A DNA stretch of 42,263 nucleotides from Verrucomicrobiota bacterium. Its GTDB lineage: Bacteria > Verrucomicrobiota > Verrucomicrobiia > Limisphaerales > UBA11358. The stretch covers positions 1 through 42,263 of the forward strand of contig JAGWMQ010000016.1 of assembly GCA_028873125.1 (NCBI GenBank), in the 5' to 3' direction. Shown here one piece after another: positions 1 to 8,978 of this stretch (positions are counted from its first letter, which is position 1; every line of letters starts with the position of its first letter). The translations under genes and the position numbers were made by a program. The notes beneath the pieces are model-generated. The model ran no database searches and was not told the origin of the DNA. It saw nothing but the letters and a program-made list of their open reading frames with translations.

Positions 1-160
1 CGTGCAAGTGGAGGTGTGGTTCAAGCTCAAGGCTGGCGGAGCGATCTGCCTGCCGCGGATCACCCAACCCGAATCAGCCCAGGCGATGCTATTGCACCAG
101 ATGAACTGGTCGCAGCCAGAACAGCCGCCGCCACGAATCTATCAGGATCGCTTCGCCCGT

Positions 161-328
161 GAACATCGGCGCCACCATGAGCGAAGGACCGAACATGAAC
201 TGGTCGTCAATTTCCCGCACCCTGGGATCATGGGGCCAATCCAGCACCAGCGCCCGGATGGGCGGGGTGCCGTGGCGATGATAGGTGTTGAAGGCCGAAT
301 ACAGGTAGGGTACAAGCCGCATCCCGCG
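161..328 (-). pseudogene. C-terminal fragment of a GH31 family glycosidase (alpha-glucosidase/xylosidase-like), decayed
   Basis: Minus-strand ORF 89..568 contains RGMRLVPYLYSAFNTYHRHGTPPIRALVLDWPHDPRVREIDDQFMFGPSLMVAPMF, matching the conserved GH31 segment 'LR..LiPYLYS...Pi.RpL...fP.D......dDQfMfG..llVAP'. The catalytic N-terminal part is absent (GH20 gene lies there) and the frame is lost soon after VAPMF. Confidence 0.6.
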
Positions 329-602
329 TAAAAATATTAAGGATTTGCGCCACGCGGCAGCTTGATCCTTTCTGACATGAACCCGCTGATTTCCCACAAG
401 CGCGGATGCCGAGGCCGCGCTGGGCAACCGAAATTGAAACACGTGTCTCCCCGGCCCCAGCGCATTGCCGGTCCGTGACAATACGGCAATATCCCGGCAC
501 ACCCGCTCGTAACCCCGCGGGTCGCCGTGGGACGGCGCCGCGATGAGGACCGGATTGTCTCTGGTCAAGCAGAGGCGAAACGTGCAAGCTCGGATGGATC
601 AA

Positions 603-3600
603 ATGAAATCATGGATACTTGGAATGGGTCTGGTTGTGCTGGCAACCAGCGTCTGCGCGGCGGCCGCGAACACGGTGCCCGTCATTCCCCGGCCACAACA
701 AATCGAGCGAAGCGCGGGCGACTTTCACCTGACGCGGGGCACAAAAATTTTCGCCAGCCCCGGTTCGCTCCTGACCGCGCGGCAATTGGCGGCCCGGCTG
801 CGCCCGGCCACCGGCTACCCGCTCCCGATTAAAACGAGGTTTGCTTCGACCGCGCCGGTTCCTGACGGCATTCTGCTGACGACCAAAAACGCCAGCCCCC
901 GTCTCGGCCCGGAGGGTTACGAGCTGCTCGTCAGCTCCAACTCCGTCGTCCTCCGCGCGCCGACGCAGGCGGGTTTGTTTTACGGCGCGCAAACACTGTG
1001 GCAACTGCTGCCGCCGGCGATTTTCGCCACGAATCTTGTGACCGGGACGGACTGGCGGGTGCCCTGCGTTCAAATCGAGGACTGTCCGCGGTTCAAGTGG
1101 CGCGGGCTGATGCTCGATGTCAGCAGGCACTTTTACACGAAGGCCGAGGTGGAAAAAATCCTCGACGTCATGGCCTTGTATAAATTGAACACCTTCCACT
1201 GGCACCTGACGGACGACCAGGGCTGGCGGATTGGAATCAAAAAATATCCCAAACTCACCCAGGTCGGCGCGTGGCGCTCCGGCATTGGCTGGGGGTTGAA
1301 CCCGCAATCCAGCACGGCCTACGGTCACGATGGCCGCTATGGAGGCTATTACACCCGGCAGGACATTCGCGAGGTGGTCGCTTACGCCGCGGCCCGGCAC
1401 ATCACCATCGTGCCGGAGATCGAGATGCCCGGGCACTCCGGGGCGGCACTGGAGGCCTATCCGCAGTTTGGCTGCACGAACGTTCCGGCCGGCCTGCCTC
1501 ACGATGTGTATGATCCGGCCAACCCCGCCACCTTCACCTTCTTGGAAAACGTGTTGGGCGAGGTGTTCCGGCTGTTCCCGGGCAAATACATCCACCTCGG
1601 CGGCGACGAGGTGCCGACGGGGGTTTGGGCCAAAGACCCGGGTTGTCAGGCGCTGATGAAGCGGGAAGGGCTGACGAACGAGGCGGAGTTGCAGAGCTGG
1701 TTCACCCGGCGCATCGAGCAATTCATCCACGCCCGCGGCAGGACGCTGATCGGCTGGAGCGAAATCGCGCGGGGCGGCCTGGCCACCAACGCGGTGGTGA
1801 TGGACTGGATCGGCGGCGGGAAAGGCGCCGCCACGGCCGGCCACGACGCGGTGATGACGCCCGAGGCGTTTTGTTACGTAAATTTTTATCAATCCACCAA
1901 CCGTCTGAGCGAGCCGCGCGCGCAGGGAGGTTACCTCTCGTTGCGCAAGGTGTATTCCTTCGAGCCGATCCCCGAAGGACTGCCGCCGCAGGACGATTCC
2001 AATATTCTCGGCGCGCAGGCCAACTTGTGGACCGAATGGATTCCGTCGCTGCCGCACGTCGAGTACATGCTCTTCCCGCGGCTGTGCGCCCTGGCGGAGG
2101 TGGACTGGTCATCCAAAAATGCGCGCGACTGGCCCGATTTCCGGCGGCGGATTCGGGCCAACGAACGGCGCTTGGACGACTTGGGCGTGAATTATCGGCG
2201 GCAATCCTCCGTAAATCTGACGACCCCGTATCTTCATGCGAGGATTTCCCTGAATTATCCGGAATTCGAGGGGTTGTCCGTGGACAGCCTGGGTCAGGAG
2301 CGATTTCCGCTGGTGATGACGGGAGCGCCGTCGGAGCCGTGGCGTCCGGTCCGGGCCACGCGGCACGGAAACCGGGTGGAATATCGCGGTCGAGGCGTCG
2401 CCCCTTCGGCGCCGCCCCGCTGGACGATCGAAGCGCGGACGAACGAGATTTGGCTGGTGTCGCATTGGTCGGCAGCGGACCCGCCCGAGCCCCTCGAGTT
2501 TGAAGCCGACAACAGTATCTGCCACGTCACCTTGCTTGGTTTGATGGGGACCAACGGCGCAAATCGGCTTCCAGTCGGTGTTACGCAATGGAACTCCGCC
2601 CATCCGGACACCAATGGCTCCATTCAACTCCCGGTGATCATGCATTTTCCCGACCAGGGAACATTTCGGATTACCGCCGAGCCGGCGGATGTAAAATCGC
2701 TTGGCTACGTCGCGGCAACGTATCAAACCAAAGTCATTCAGATCACCTTTCCGGCGGCGACGCGGGAAGATCCGGTGGTGGAGTATCGCTGGAAAGTGGT
2801 TTCCATTCATCCGAAAATTCCAGGCATTGCGGAGGATGAGCGATTCGCCGGCTTCCGCCGCGACTGGCTGAACATTTTTCAATTAAGCCCGCATTGGGGC
2901 ATGTTGGCCAATCACGTGAGCAGTGACACCTGCGCCTTTTGCTACTACGAATATGCGGACATTGCTGAACACACTCCACCGCTGGCCGAGGGACTGACGG
3001 CCTTGGACATGGTTCGGCAAACGCTGGACCGGATCATCGCCGGCGCCAATGCCTACGGCATGCCGGGACACGGAGCGTTTCCCGATTATGCCGCGGACAC
3101 GCTGCCGTCGCTTTTGATCGCCGCCGAGGATTACGTTCAAGGGAGCAAGGACGATCACTGGCTGGCCGCGAATTACGGGCATCTCCGGTCCTGGACCGAT
3201 AAGATGTTGTCCACCGACCGGGACGGCAGCGGCCTGATCGAATACACGTTGAGCGGCGATTCCGGTTCCTGGCCCGAGCACATCAAGTATCGTCCGGCCA
3301 ATTGGTGGGACTGCATCGGCTTTGGCCACCAGGACGCCTACGCCAATGCCCTGGCCTATCGGGCGCTGCGCGGCATGGAACAACTGGCGCAGCATGCAAA
3401 CCGGCCCGACGACCAGAGGCGTTACCGCGAGGCGGCGGACAAGCTGAAGGCGGTTTATTTCAATACATTTTACGACCCGGCAACCGGCGTTCTGGCCGGC
3501 TGGCGCAGCGCCGACGGACAACTTCATGACTACTATTTCCCCTGGGTCAACGGGATTGCCATCCATTACGGACTGGCGCCCCACGACAAGGCCAACGCGA

Positions 3601-4052
3601 TCATGGACCGTCTCCTGGCCAAAATGAAGGAGGTCGGCTGCACGAACTTTGCCTTGGGCCTGCCCGGCAATCTCGTTCCCGTGGCGCGGAAGGATTATGT
3701 GGACCATAATCACCGGTTTGGCGGGGGAACCAACGCCGATGGTTCCGATGGTTTCCAAATTTATGAAAACGGCGGCGCCACCGCCTGCTTTTCATACTTC
3801 ACCCTGGCGGCGCTTTACGATCTGGGCCGGATCCAGGACGGAGACCGGATTCTGTTTCCGCTGCTGGCGTCTTTTGCCAGGGGAAATTTTCAGGGGCGGG
3901 GCGGTGACGGCATGACCAAGGATTGGAAGGCGTGGGATGGGACGTGCTGGGGCTACGAGGGTTTTTTGGCGGACAACTATTACGCGATGCTGGCGGTCCT
4001 GGATCGCGAGGCCGCCTTGAAGCGAGCGCCCCCGGCGGCGTCCTCGCCTTGA
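603..4052 (+). CDS. Secreted multidomain glycosidase: GH20 beta-N-acetylhexosaminidase fused to a C-terminal six-hairpin ((alpha/alpha)6) glycosidase-like module
   Basis: Signal peptide MKSWILGMGLVVLATSVCAAA; GH20b-like N-domain 'VIPRPQQIERSAGDF'; GH20 catalytic motif 'HLGGDEVPTGVW'; after the GH20 barrel about 600 aa continue with 'EYTLSGDSGSWPEHIKYRPANWWDCIGFGHQDAYANALAYRAL', typical of six-hairpin glycosidases. ORF is open from 543; start chosen at ATG 603 (594 also possible). Confidence 0.85.
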   Translation: MKSWILGMGLVVLATSVCAAAANTVPVIPRPQQIERSAGDFHLTRGTKIFASPGSLLTARQLAARLRPATGYPLPIKTRFASTAPVPDGILLTTKNASPRLGPEGYELLVSSNSVVLRAPTQAGLFYGAQTLWQLLPPAIFATNLVTGTDWRVPCVQIEDCPRFKWRGLMLDVSRHFYTKAEVEKILDVMALYKLNTFHWHLTDDQGWRIGIKKYPKLTQVGAWRSGIGWGLNPQSSTAYGHDGRYGGYYTRQDIREVVAYAAARHITIVPEIEMPGHSGAALEAYPQFGCTNVPAGLPHDVYDPANPATFTFLENVLGEVFRLFPGKYIHLGGDEVPTGVWAKDPGCQALMKREGLTNEAELQSWFTRRIEQFIHARGRTLIGWSEIARGGLATNAVVMDWIGGGKGAATAGHDAVMTPEAFCYVNFYQSTNRLSEPRAQGGYLSLRKVYSFEPIPEGLPPQDDSNILGAQANLWTEWIPSLPHVEYMLFPRLCALAEVDWSSKNARDWPDFRRRIRANERRLDDLGVNYRRQSSVNLTTPYLHARISLNYPEFEGLSVDSLGQERFPLVMTGAPSEPWRPVRATRHGNRVEYRGRGVAPSAPPRWTIEARTNEIWLVSHWSAADPPEPLEFEADNSICHVTLLGLMGTNGANRLPVGVTQWNSAHPDTNGSIQLPVIMHFPDQGTFRITAEPADVKSLGYVAATYQTKVIQITFPAATREDPVVEYRWKVVSIHPKIPGIAEDERFAGFRRDWLNIFQLSPHWGMLANHVSSDTCAFCYYEYADIAEHTPPLAEGLTALDMVRQTLDRIIAGANAYGMPGHGAFPDYAADTLPSLLIAAEDYVQGSKDDHWLAANYGHLRSWTDKMLSTDRDGSGLIEYTLSGDSGSWPEHIKYRPANWWDCIGFGHQDAYANALAYRALRGMEQLAQHANRPDDQRRYREAADKLKAVYFNTFYDPATGVLAGWRSADGQLHDYYFPWVNGIAIHYGLAPHDKANAIMDRLLAKMKEVGCTNFALGLPGNLVPVARKDYVDHNHRFGGGTNADGSDGFQIYENGGATACFSYFTLAALYDLGRIQDGDRILFPLLASFARGNFQGRGGDGMTKDWKAWDGTCWGYEGFLADNYYAMLAVLDREAALKRAPPAASSP

Positions 4053-4107
4053 ACAGAGATGTCCACCGTTTCAAAATCGGCAGGTCGCCGCGTTCCACCG
4101 CACTGGA

Positions 4108-4803
4108 TTACGGAAACCAGGCCAGTTCGGAATTGTTGGTGATTCCCTTGTTGGCGGCGAAATTCCAATACACCGTGTTTTTGAACCACGCCACGTGGCC
4201 GTCCAGGAAGGCAAACTGCGCGCCGCGGCTGTGCAGGTTGGTGTGAACGTAGTTGGCGCCGCCGACCGCCGGCAGGTTCTTGCTGTCGAACAACCACGGC
4301 ACGACGCTTGGCCGCCGGATCGAAGCCAGTTTGATCAGACGATTGTAATCGCCGGTGCCGTTGACATCCTCGTTCAGGCAGTAGTGGAAGAGGTTGTTGG
4401 TCTTGCTGCTGGCATTGCAACGCCGGGAATTGGCCGGACAAATCCAGACCGATTTCCCCGGGTCAATGAACGGATTGGTGCGCCAGCACATGCCGGCATA
4501 GCGCGGCAGTTTCATCTGCGCCGGCAACTGGACATACCAGGCCTGATAGGCCGGATTGCTCAAATCGGCCTCCAGCGGCGTCGGCTTGCCCTCCCGCGGC
4601 AGGAAATCCACGTTGTCCACCGCGTAAAGCTGCGTCGCCAGAGCCCATTGTTTGAGATTGTTGCGGCAGGCGATGGCCTGGGCGGAAGCGCGGGCGCCGT
4701 TCAGCGCCGGCAACAACAACGCGGCGAGAATGGCGATGACGGCCATCACCACCAGCAATTCGATTAATGTGAAGGACCTCGTCCACCGCATACGGGTCTC
4801 CAT
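4108..4803 (-). CDS. Prepilin-like protein (type II secretion/DUF1559-like) with N-terminal methylation motif
   Basis: N-terminus [34 protein letters not shown] and C-terminal '[16 protein letters not shown]' motif; '[16 protein letters not shown]' is typical of PVC prepilin-like proteins. Confidence 0.88.
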   Translation of the reverse strand: METRMRWTRSFTLIELLVVMAVIAILAALLLPALNGARASAQAIACRNNLKQWALATQLYAVDNVDFLPREGKPTPLEADLSNPAYQAWYVQLPAQMKLPRYAGMCWRTNPFIDPGKSVWICPANSRRCNASSKTNNLFHYCLNEDVNGTGDYNRLIKLASIRRPSVVPWLFDSKNLPAVGGANYVHTNLHSRGAQFAFLDGHVAWFKNTVYWNFAANKGITNNSELAWFP

Positions 4804-4953
4804 CCTGAATCAATCCAGCTTATGGCAAAGGCCGGGCGAACACCAGCACATTTTTTCGTAATAAAACTGCCGGACCGGTGGTGAATCCGGTTGTCAACTG
4901 TCGGGATGCGCCCCGGCGTTGCCAGTGGGCGCGGCCGGCTCTAATCTGGACGG

Positions 4954-5631
4954 ATGGTGCGGCTCGTCTTGTTTGACATTGACGGCACGCTGGTCCACAC
5001 GGGCGGCGCGGGCGTGAAGGCCTTTACCCGGACGCTGGCCACCGAGTTCAACGCGCCGGACGGCGTGGAACGGGTCCGCTTCGGCGGGCGGACGGATTTG
5101 AATCTGGTGCGCGAATTGTTCGGCTTCCACGGCATCGCGCCAACGCCGGAGAATTTCCGGCGGTTTTTCGAGCGTTACGTCTTCTGGCTCGACCACATCC
5201 TCGCCGACAGCCCCGGCGGGCGGTGCGCCGGTGTGCCGGAATTTCTGGAGGCCCTGCGTACCTTGCCGCATCCGCCGCGGTGCGGTCTGCTCACCGGCAA
5301 CATCCGTCTGGGCGCGGAGATCAAGCTCCGCCGTCACAGGCTCTGGGAAACATTCGAGACCGGCGGGTTCGCCGACGACGGCGAGGACCGCAACCAGATC
5401 GCCGTCGCGGCGCGCGAGCGCGGCCGGCGTCTGCTCGGCGGCCGGTTGCGCGACGACGAAATCCTCGTGGTGGGCGACACGCCGCACGACATCCGCTGCG
5501 GAAAATTCATCGGCGCCAGGGTCCTGGCCGTGGCCACCGGCGGGGCCGGGTTGGAAGAATTAAAAAATCACCGGCCCGACTGGGCGGTGGAAGACCTGCG
5601 GCGGACCAGCGCGAAGGAAATTTGCGGGTAG
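4954..5631 (+). CDS. HAD-superfamily hydrolase (phosphoglycolate phosphatase-like)
   Basis: Motif I 'LVLFDIDGTLVHTGGAG', motif II 'CGLLTGNI', motif IV 'ILVVGDTPHDIRCG'. Confidence 0.88.
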   Translation: MVRLVLFDIDGTLVHTGGAGVKAFTRTLATEFNAPDGVERVRFGGRTDLNLVRELFGFHGIAPTPENFRRFFERYVFWLDHILADSPGGRCAGVPEFLEALRTLPHPPRCGLLTGNIRLGAEIKLRRHRLWETFETGGFADDGEDRNQIAVAARERGRRLLGGRLRDDEILVVGDTPHDIRCGKFIGARVLAVATGGAGLEELKNHRPDWAVEDLRRTSAKEICG

Positions 5632-5651
5632 CGCCCGCGTCCCGCGGGTGG

Positions 5652-5672
5652 TTTCGGGCGTCGCGCCCGAAA
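5652..5672. repeat. Perfect hairpin TTTCGGGCG-tcg-CGCCCGAAA in convergent intergenic region (REP-like)
   Basis: Seen directly: TTTCGGGCG (5652-5660) and its reverse complement CGCCCGAAA (5664-5672), between HAD gene (+) and FmdB-like gene (-); another hairpin CCCGCC/GGCGGG at 5765-5779. Confidence 0.7.
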
Positions 5673-5794
5673 CTCGCAGGCCAATCAGTCGGCTTGTTTC
5701 ACCGTGAGCCGCCTGCCATTTCAAGTCACCTGCCATTCGCAATTCGGCGCGACGCCAAATTGAACCCGCCGGAGGCGGGTGCCACCGAAAGGTT

Positions 5795-6007
5795 TCAATG
5801 GCAATGGCAACTGCCGCCGCAACAATGGCCGCCGCCGTTGCCCGATGGAGCCGGGCCGCCTCCGCCGGCCGCGGCGAAGGTGGACAGTTTTTTGGACAGC
5901 CTTTTCGAGCCGCAATGCGGGCATTCGGCGCCCTTCCAATTGGACGAACGGACGAGGATTTCGCTCTCGCGCCCGCATTTCTCGCAATGAAATTCGTAAA
6001 TCGGCAT
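5795..6007 (-). CDS. FmdB-family zinc-ribbon protein with Gly/Cys/His-rich tail
   Basis: MPIYEFHCEKCGRESEILV...CPHCGSKRLSKKLSTF plus C-terminal GGGHCCGGSCHCH. Confidence 0.85.
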   Translation of the reverse strand: MPIYEFHCEKCGRESEILVRSSNWKGAECPHCGSKRLSKKLSTFAAAGGGGPAPSGNGGGHCCGGSCHCH

Positions 6008-6127
6008 GGCTGAAAAATAACCGGCGTGGTGAAAAACTCAAGCGCGGAAAGCGGCATGATATCGCTTGCGGAATGGGAATTTCCCGGAAAATCTCGCCGC
6101 CTTGAACCACTGAACCGCCAAAGGCGA

Positions 6128-6213
6128 GGTAGGGCGCGTCACTCCGTGCGCGCCGTCTTGGAGCCAAGCGTCTCCTTCCCGTTTGCGGCGCGCAGAGGAC
6201 TGCGCGTCCTACC
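6128..6213. repeat. Interspersed palindromic repeat, family A copy 1
   Basis: GGTAGGGCGCGTCACTCCGTGCGCGCCG ... CGGCGCGCAGAGGACTGCGCGTCCTACC; ends are inverted repeats of each other; matches the reverse complement of 16475..16562. Confidence 0.8.
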
Positions 6214-6228
6214 GGACGGTTCATGGAA

Positions 6229-6666
6229 TTACGGCGATAATTCTTCGCGGTGCGGCTGGTGATCGCGGTTCCAACGGTCCAACGCGGCGTCGCTGGTGTC
6301 TTCAAACAGAAATTGCAGCGTCGGCGATGCAACGTGGCCGTCGCAAAACACCACGTTCAGGTGGCCTTGATGACGGGAATACTTTATGCGATGATGGCGG
6401 AACCATGCGTTCCAATCGGTCGAAGATCCGCGCATGAATGTAACCGCGCCGCCAAAAACGTCGCCTATCGCCATCATGTCGCTTGGCCTAACCACTTCCG
6501 ATTCTGCAATCGGAGCAACCGCGACGGTGTGATTTGAAAGTTCGGAATAGTGCCCCCTCAAGTCCAAAATTGTTGGTGAAGTTTCCAAAGCGAAGATCGC
6601 CAACGAGGCGGTTGGTCTTGGGGAGCACACGCGTCCCGCCGAACACCTCAAGCGCGCCGAAACCAC
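6229..6666 (-). pseudogene. Probable remnant (C-terminal half) of a prepilin-like/H-X9-DG protein
   Basis: Contains 'VVRPSDMMAIGDVFGG' and 'RHQGHLNVVFCDGHVASPTLQFLFED', typical of the C-terminal H-X9-DG region of PVC prepilin-like proteins, but no N-terminal FTLIELLVV segment; upstream residues appear in another frame (6488..6775). Confidence 0.55.
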
Positions 6667-6696
6667 ACGGTTTTGTTTGACTCGATCGCGCGCGGT

Positions 6697-6719
6697 CCAG
6701 TCGGCGCGACGCCGACTGG
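6697..6719. repeat. Perfect 10-bp stem palindrome CCAGTCGGCG-cga-CGCCGACTGG
   Basis: Seen directly at 6697-6706 and 6710-6719; related-looking sequence near 18840-18885. Confidence 0.7.
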
Positions 6720-6889
6720 TGCAACCGGGACGGCTGTGCTCCCCATTTTGAACTGCAAAGTTCCGTCATATCCAATCGGACGGTTGAATGGACAGAGGCT
6801 CACGCGATTTCCGCGCCCGTTTGGTGAACCCAACGAAAGAATCCCTCCTTTCGCCTTTTCTTTCAACGGCCCGCCATTAACCTTGCTGC

Positions 6890-7456
6890 ATGATGCATTT
6901 GCAACGGGCGATTGAAGACGCCGTCGCCACGCTGCGGAGTCTGGCCAGTTTGGAAGAGCCGCTGAATCGCGCGGCGGAGACGGTCCTGGCCTGCCTGACT
7001 TCCGGCCACAAGCTGCTCGTCTGCGGCAACGGCGGCAGCGCGTCGGACGCCACGCACCTGGCCACGGAATTTCTCTGCCGCTACCGCGACGACCGCCGGC
7101 CTTATCCGGCCCTTTCGCTCACTGCCAACGGCGAGTTCCTGACCGCCGTGTGCAACGATTATCACGCCGACGAAATTTTCGCCCGGCAGGTCTGGGGGCT
7201 GGGTGAAAAGGGCGACGTGCTGATCGCCTTCACCACCAGCGGCAAATCCAAAAACATCCTGCGGGCGCTCGAAGAAGCCCGGCGCAAAGGCCTTGAAAGC
7301 GTCTGTTTCCTCGGCCGCGACGGCGGTTTCACCAAGGGCGCGGCGACGATTGACTTGATTGTGCCCGGCGATTCCACGGCGCGGATTCAGGAGGGCCAGA
7401 AGCTGCTCATGCACGCGCTCTGCGAAATGGTGGATGAGAAGCTGCCCAGGAAATGA
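6890..7456 (+). CDS. gmhA: SIS-domain phosphoheptose isomerase (sedoheptulose-7-phosphate isomerase-like)
   Basis: 'LLVCGNGGSASDATHLATEFLCRY', 'FTTSGKSKNILRALEEA', C-terminal 'IQEGQKLLMHALCEMVDEKL'. Confidence 0.85.
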   Translation: MMHLQRAIEDAVATLRSLASLEEPLNRAAETVLACLTSGHKLLVCGNGGSASDATHLATEFLCRYRDDRRPYPALSLTANGEFLTAVCNDYHADEIFARQVWGLGEKGDVLIAFTTSGKSKNILRALEEARRKGLESVCFLGRDGGFTKGAATIDLIVPGDSTARIQEGQKLLMHALCEMVDEKLPRK

Positions 7457-7543
7457 AGAAGGCGGAATGCAGAAATCAGTCGTCACACTCTCAAAGCTCG
7501 CTCGTGGCGGCTGATTTCCGCATTCTTCATTCTGCCTTCGACC

Positions 7544-8119
7544 TTAGAAAAAATCCGGTTCGTTGCCGACCTTCCATTTGATGTTGCATCCCATGCTGGC
7601 CTTTTGGTCGGGCGGGAGCGGTCTGCCGGCAAGCACGGCGTCGAGCGCCGCGCGCAGGTCCTTTCCCGTCACGGGAATGCCATTGCCCGGACGGCTGTCG
7701 TCGAATTGGCCGCGATAGACGAGCTTGCAATTTTTGTCGAACAGGTAGATGTCGGGCGTGCAGGCGGCGCGGTAGGCCTTGGCCACGGTCTGCGTCTCGT
7801 CGTAAAGATACGGGAAAATGTAACCGGCGGACTTCACTTCCGCCTTCATTTTCTCCGGGCTGTCCTCGGGATAATTTTCCACGTCGTTGGAGTTGATGCC
7901 GACGATGCCGACGTGCTTCGGCTGGTAGTCCCGCGCCAGTTGCGCCAGGCCGCGGCGGATATGCTGCACGTAGGGACAATGGTTGCAGATGAACAACACC
8001 AGCAGCGCCGGCTTGTCCCGGAAATCCGCCAGCGAGACGGTTTTTCCATCGGTGTCCGGCAGTTTGAAATCGGGCGCCGCCGTGCCCAGCGGCAGCATGG
8101 TGGACGGAGTCAGTGCCAT
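7544..8119 (-). CDS. Thioredoxin-like/AhpC-TSA family redoxin
   Basis: MALTPSTMLPLGTAAPDFKLPDTDGKTVSLADFRDKPALLVLFICNHCPYVQHIRRGL...; start reassigned to ATG at 8119 because the longer 7544..8749 ORF overlaps a better + strand gene. Confidence 0.88.
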   Translation of the reverse strand: MALTPSTMLPLGTAAPDFKLPDTDGKTVSLADFRDKPALLVLFICNHCPYVQHIRRGLAQLARDYQPKHVGIVGINSNDVENYPEDSPEKMKAEVKSAGYIFPYLYDETQTVAKAYRAACTPDIYLFDKNCKLVYRGQFDDSRPGNGIPVTGKDLRAALDAVLAGRPLPPDQKASMGCNIKWKVGNEPDFF

Positions 8120-8163
8120 GAACGAAATTTGGCGCGGCATGGGAAATTTCGCAAGCCTTGATT

Positions 8164-8245
8164 CATTGACGGTCTGCGATTTGCGGTTTGCGCGGCCTGG
8201 CGAATCGTAAAAAAGCTCGTAAATCGTAAATCGTGAATTGTAAAT
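8164..8245. repeat. AT-rich inverted-repeat interspersed element, family C copy 1
   Basis: TGCGATTTGCGGTTTGCG...CGTAAATCGTGAATTGTAAAT, aligning by eye with 15289..15369; both sit between divergently transcribed genes. Confidence 0.65.
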
Positions 8246-8791
8246 TTGTGCGTCGTGGCCAAGAACATCGTCTATTTCGACCTGGAAACGCAGAAGTCCG
8301 CCGAGGAGGTTGGCGGCTGGAACCACATTTCGCGCATGGGCATGAGCGTGGGGGTGACCTTCAGCACCGCCCGCGGCGAATACCGGATTTACGGCGAGAG
8401 GGAGGTGGGCGATCTCATCGGGAACCTGCAGCGCGCCGACCTGGTGGTGGGCTTCAACGTGCTGCGGTTCGATTACGAGGTGCTGCACGGCTACACGCCG
8501 CTGGATCTGCGTCAGTTGCCGACGCTGGACATGATGGTGGAGTTGCAGAATAAGCTCCAGCACCGGCTGTCGTTGGACTCGATTGCGACGGCCACCTTCG
8601 GCCTGGAAAAGACCGCCGAAGGAATGCAGGCGATCCGGTGGTTCAAGGACGGCCGGCTGGCGGACATCGCCGAGTATTGCTGCTACGACGTGAAACTCAC
8701 CCGGCTCGTCCACGAATATGGCCTGCGCCACCGGCAATTGCATTATCACAACCGGTTCGGCAAAAAAATGACCGTGCCGGTGAGCTGGTGA
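8246..8791 (+). CDS. Stand-alone RNase H-like/3'-5' exonuclease-like domain protein
   Basis: 'VYFDLETQKSAEEVGGW' (DxE), 'DLVVGFNVLRFDYEVLHGY' and 'IAEYCCYDVKLTRLVHEYG' (YxxxD) resemble DEDDy-type exonuclease motifs. First codon uncertain. Confidence 0.75.
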   Translation: MCVVAKNIVYFDLETQKSAEEVGGWNHISRMGMSVGVTFSTARGEYRIYGEREVGDLIGNLQRADLVVGFNVLRFDYEVLHGYTPLDLRQLPTLDMMVELQNKLQHRLSLDSIATATFGLEKTAEGMQAIRWFKDGRLADIAEYCCYDVKLTRLVHEYGLRHRQLHYHNRFGKKMTVPVSW

Positions 8792-8978
8792 GAAGATGGC
8801 ATCAGGCCGCGTGGGACCTGATGTCGCGCAAGAACGGCAACGTCCGGTGATTCAATCGTTCAATGGCGGTCTGACTTCGCCCGGAGTGGCCGGGCCGGCT
8901 TGAGAAACCCTTGTTTCCTCCGGCTTGCATCAGAATTCAATTGTCCGCCGGTTCCGTCTGCGGCAGACTGGTCCGCCC

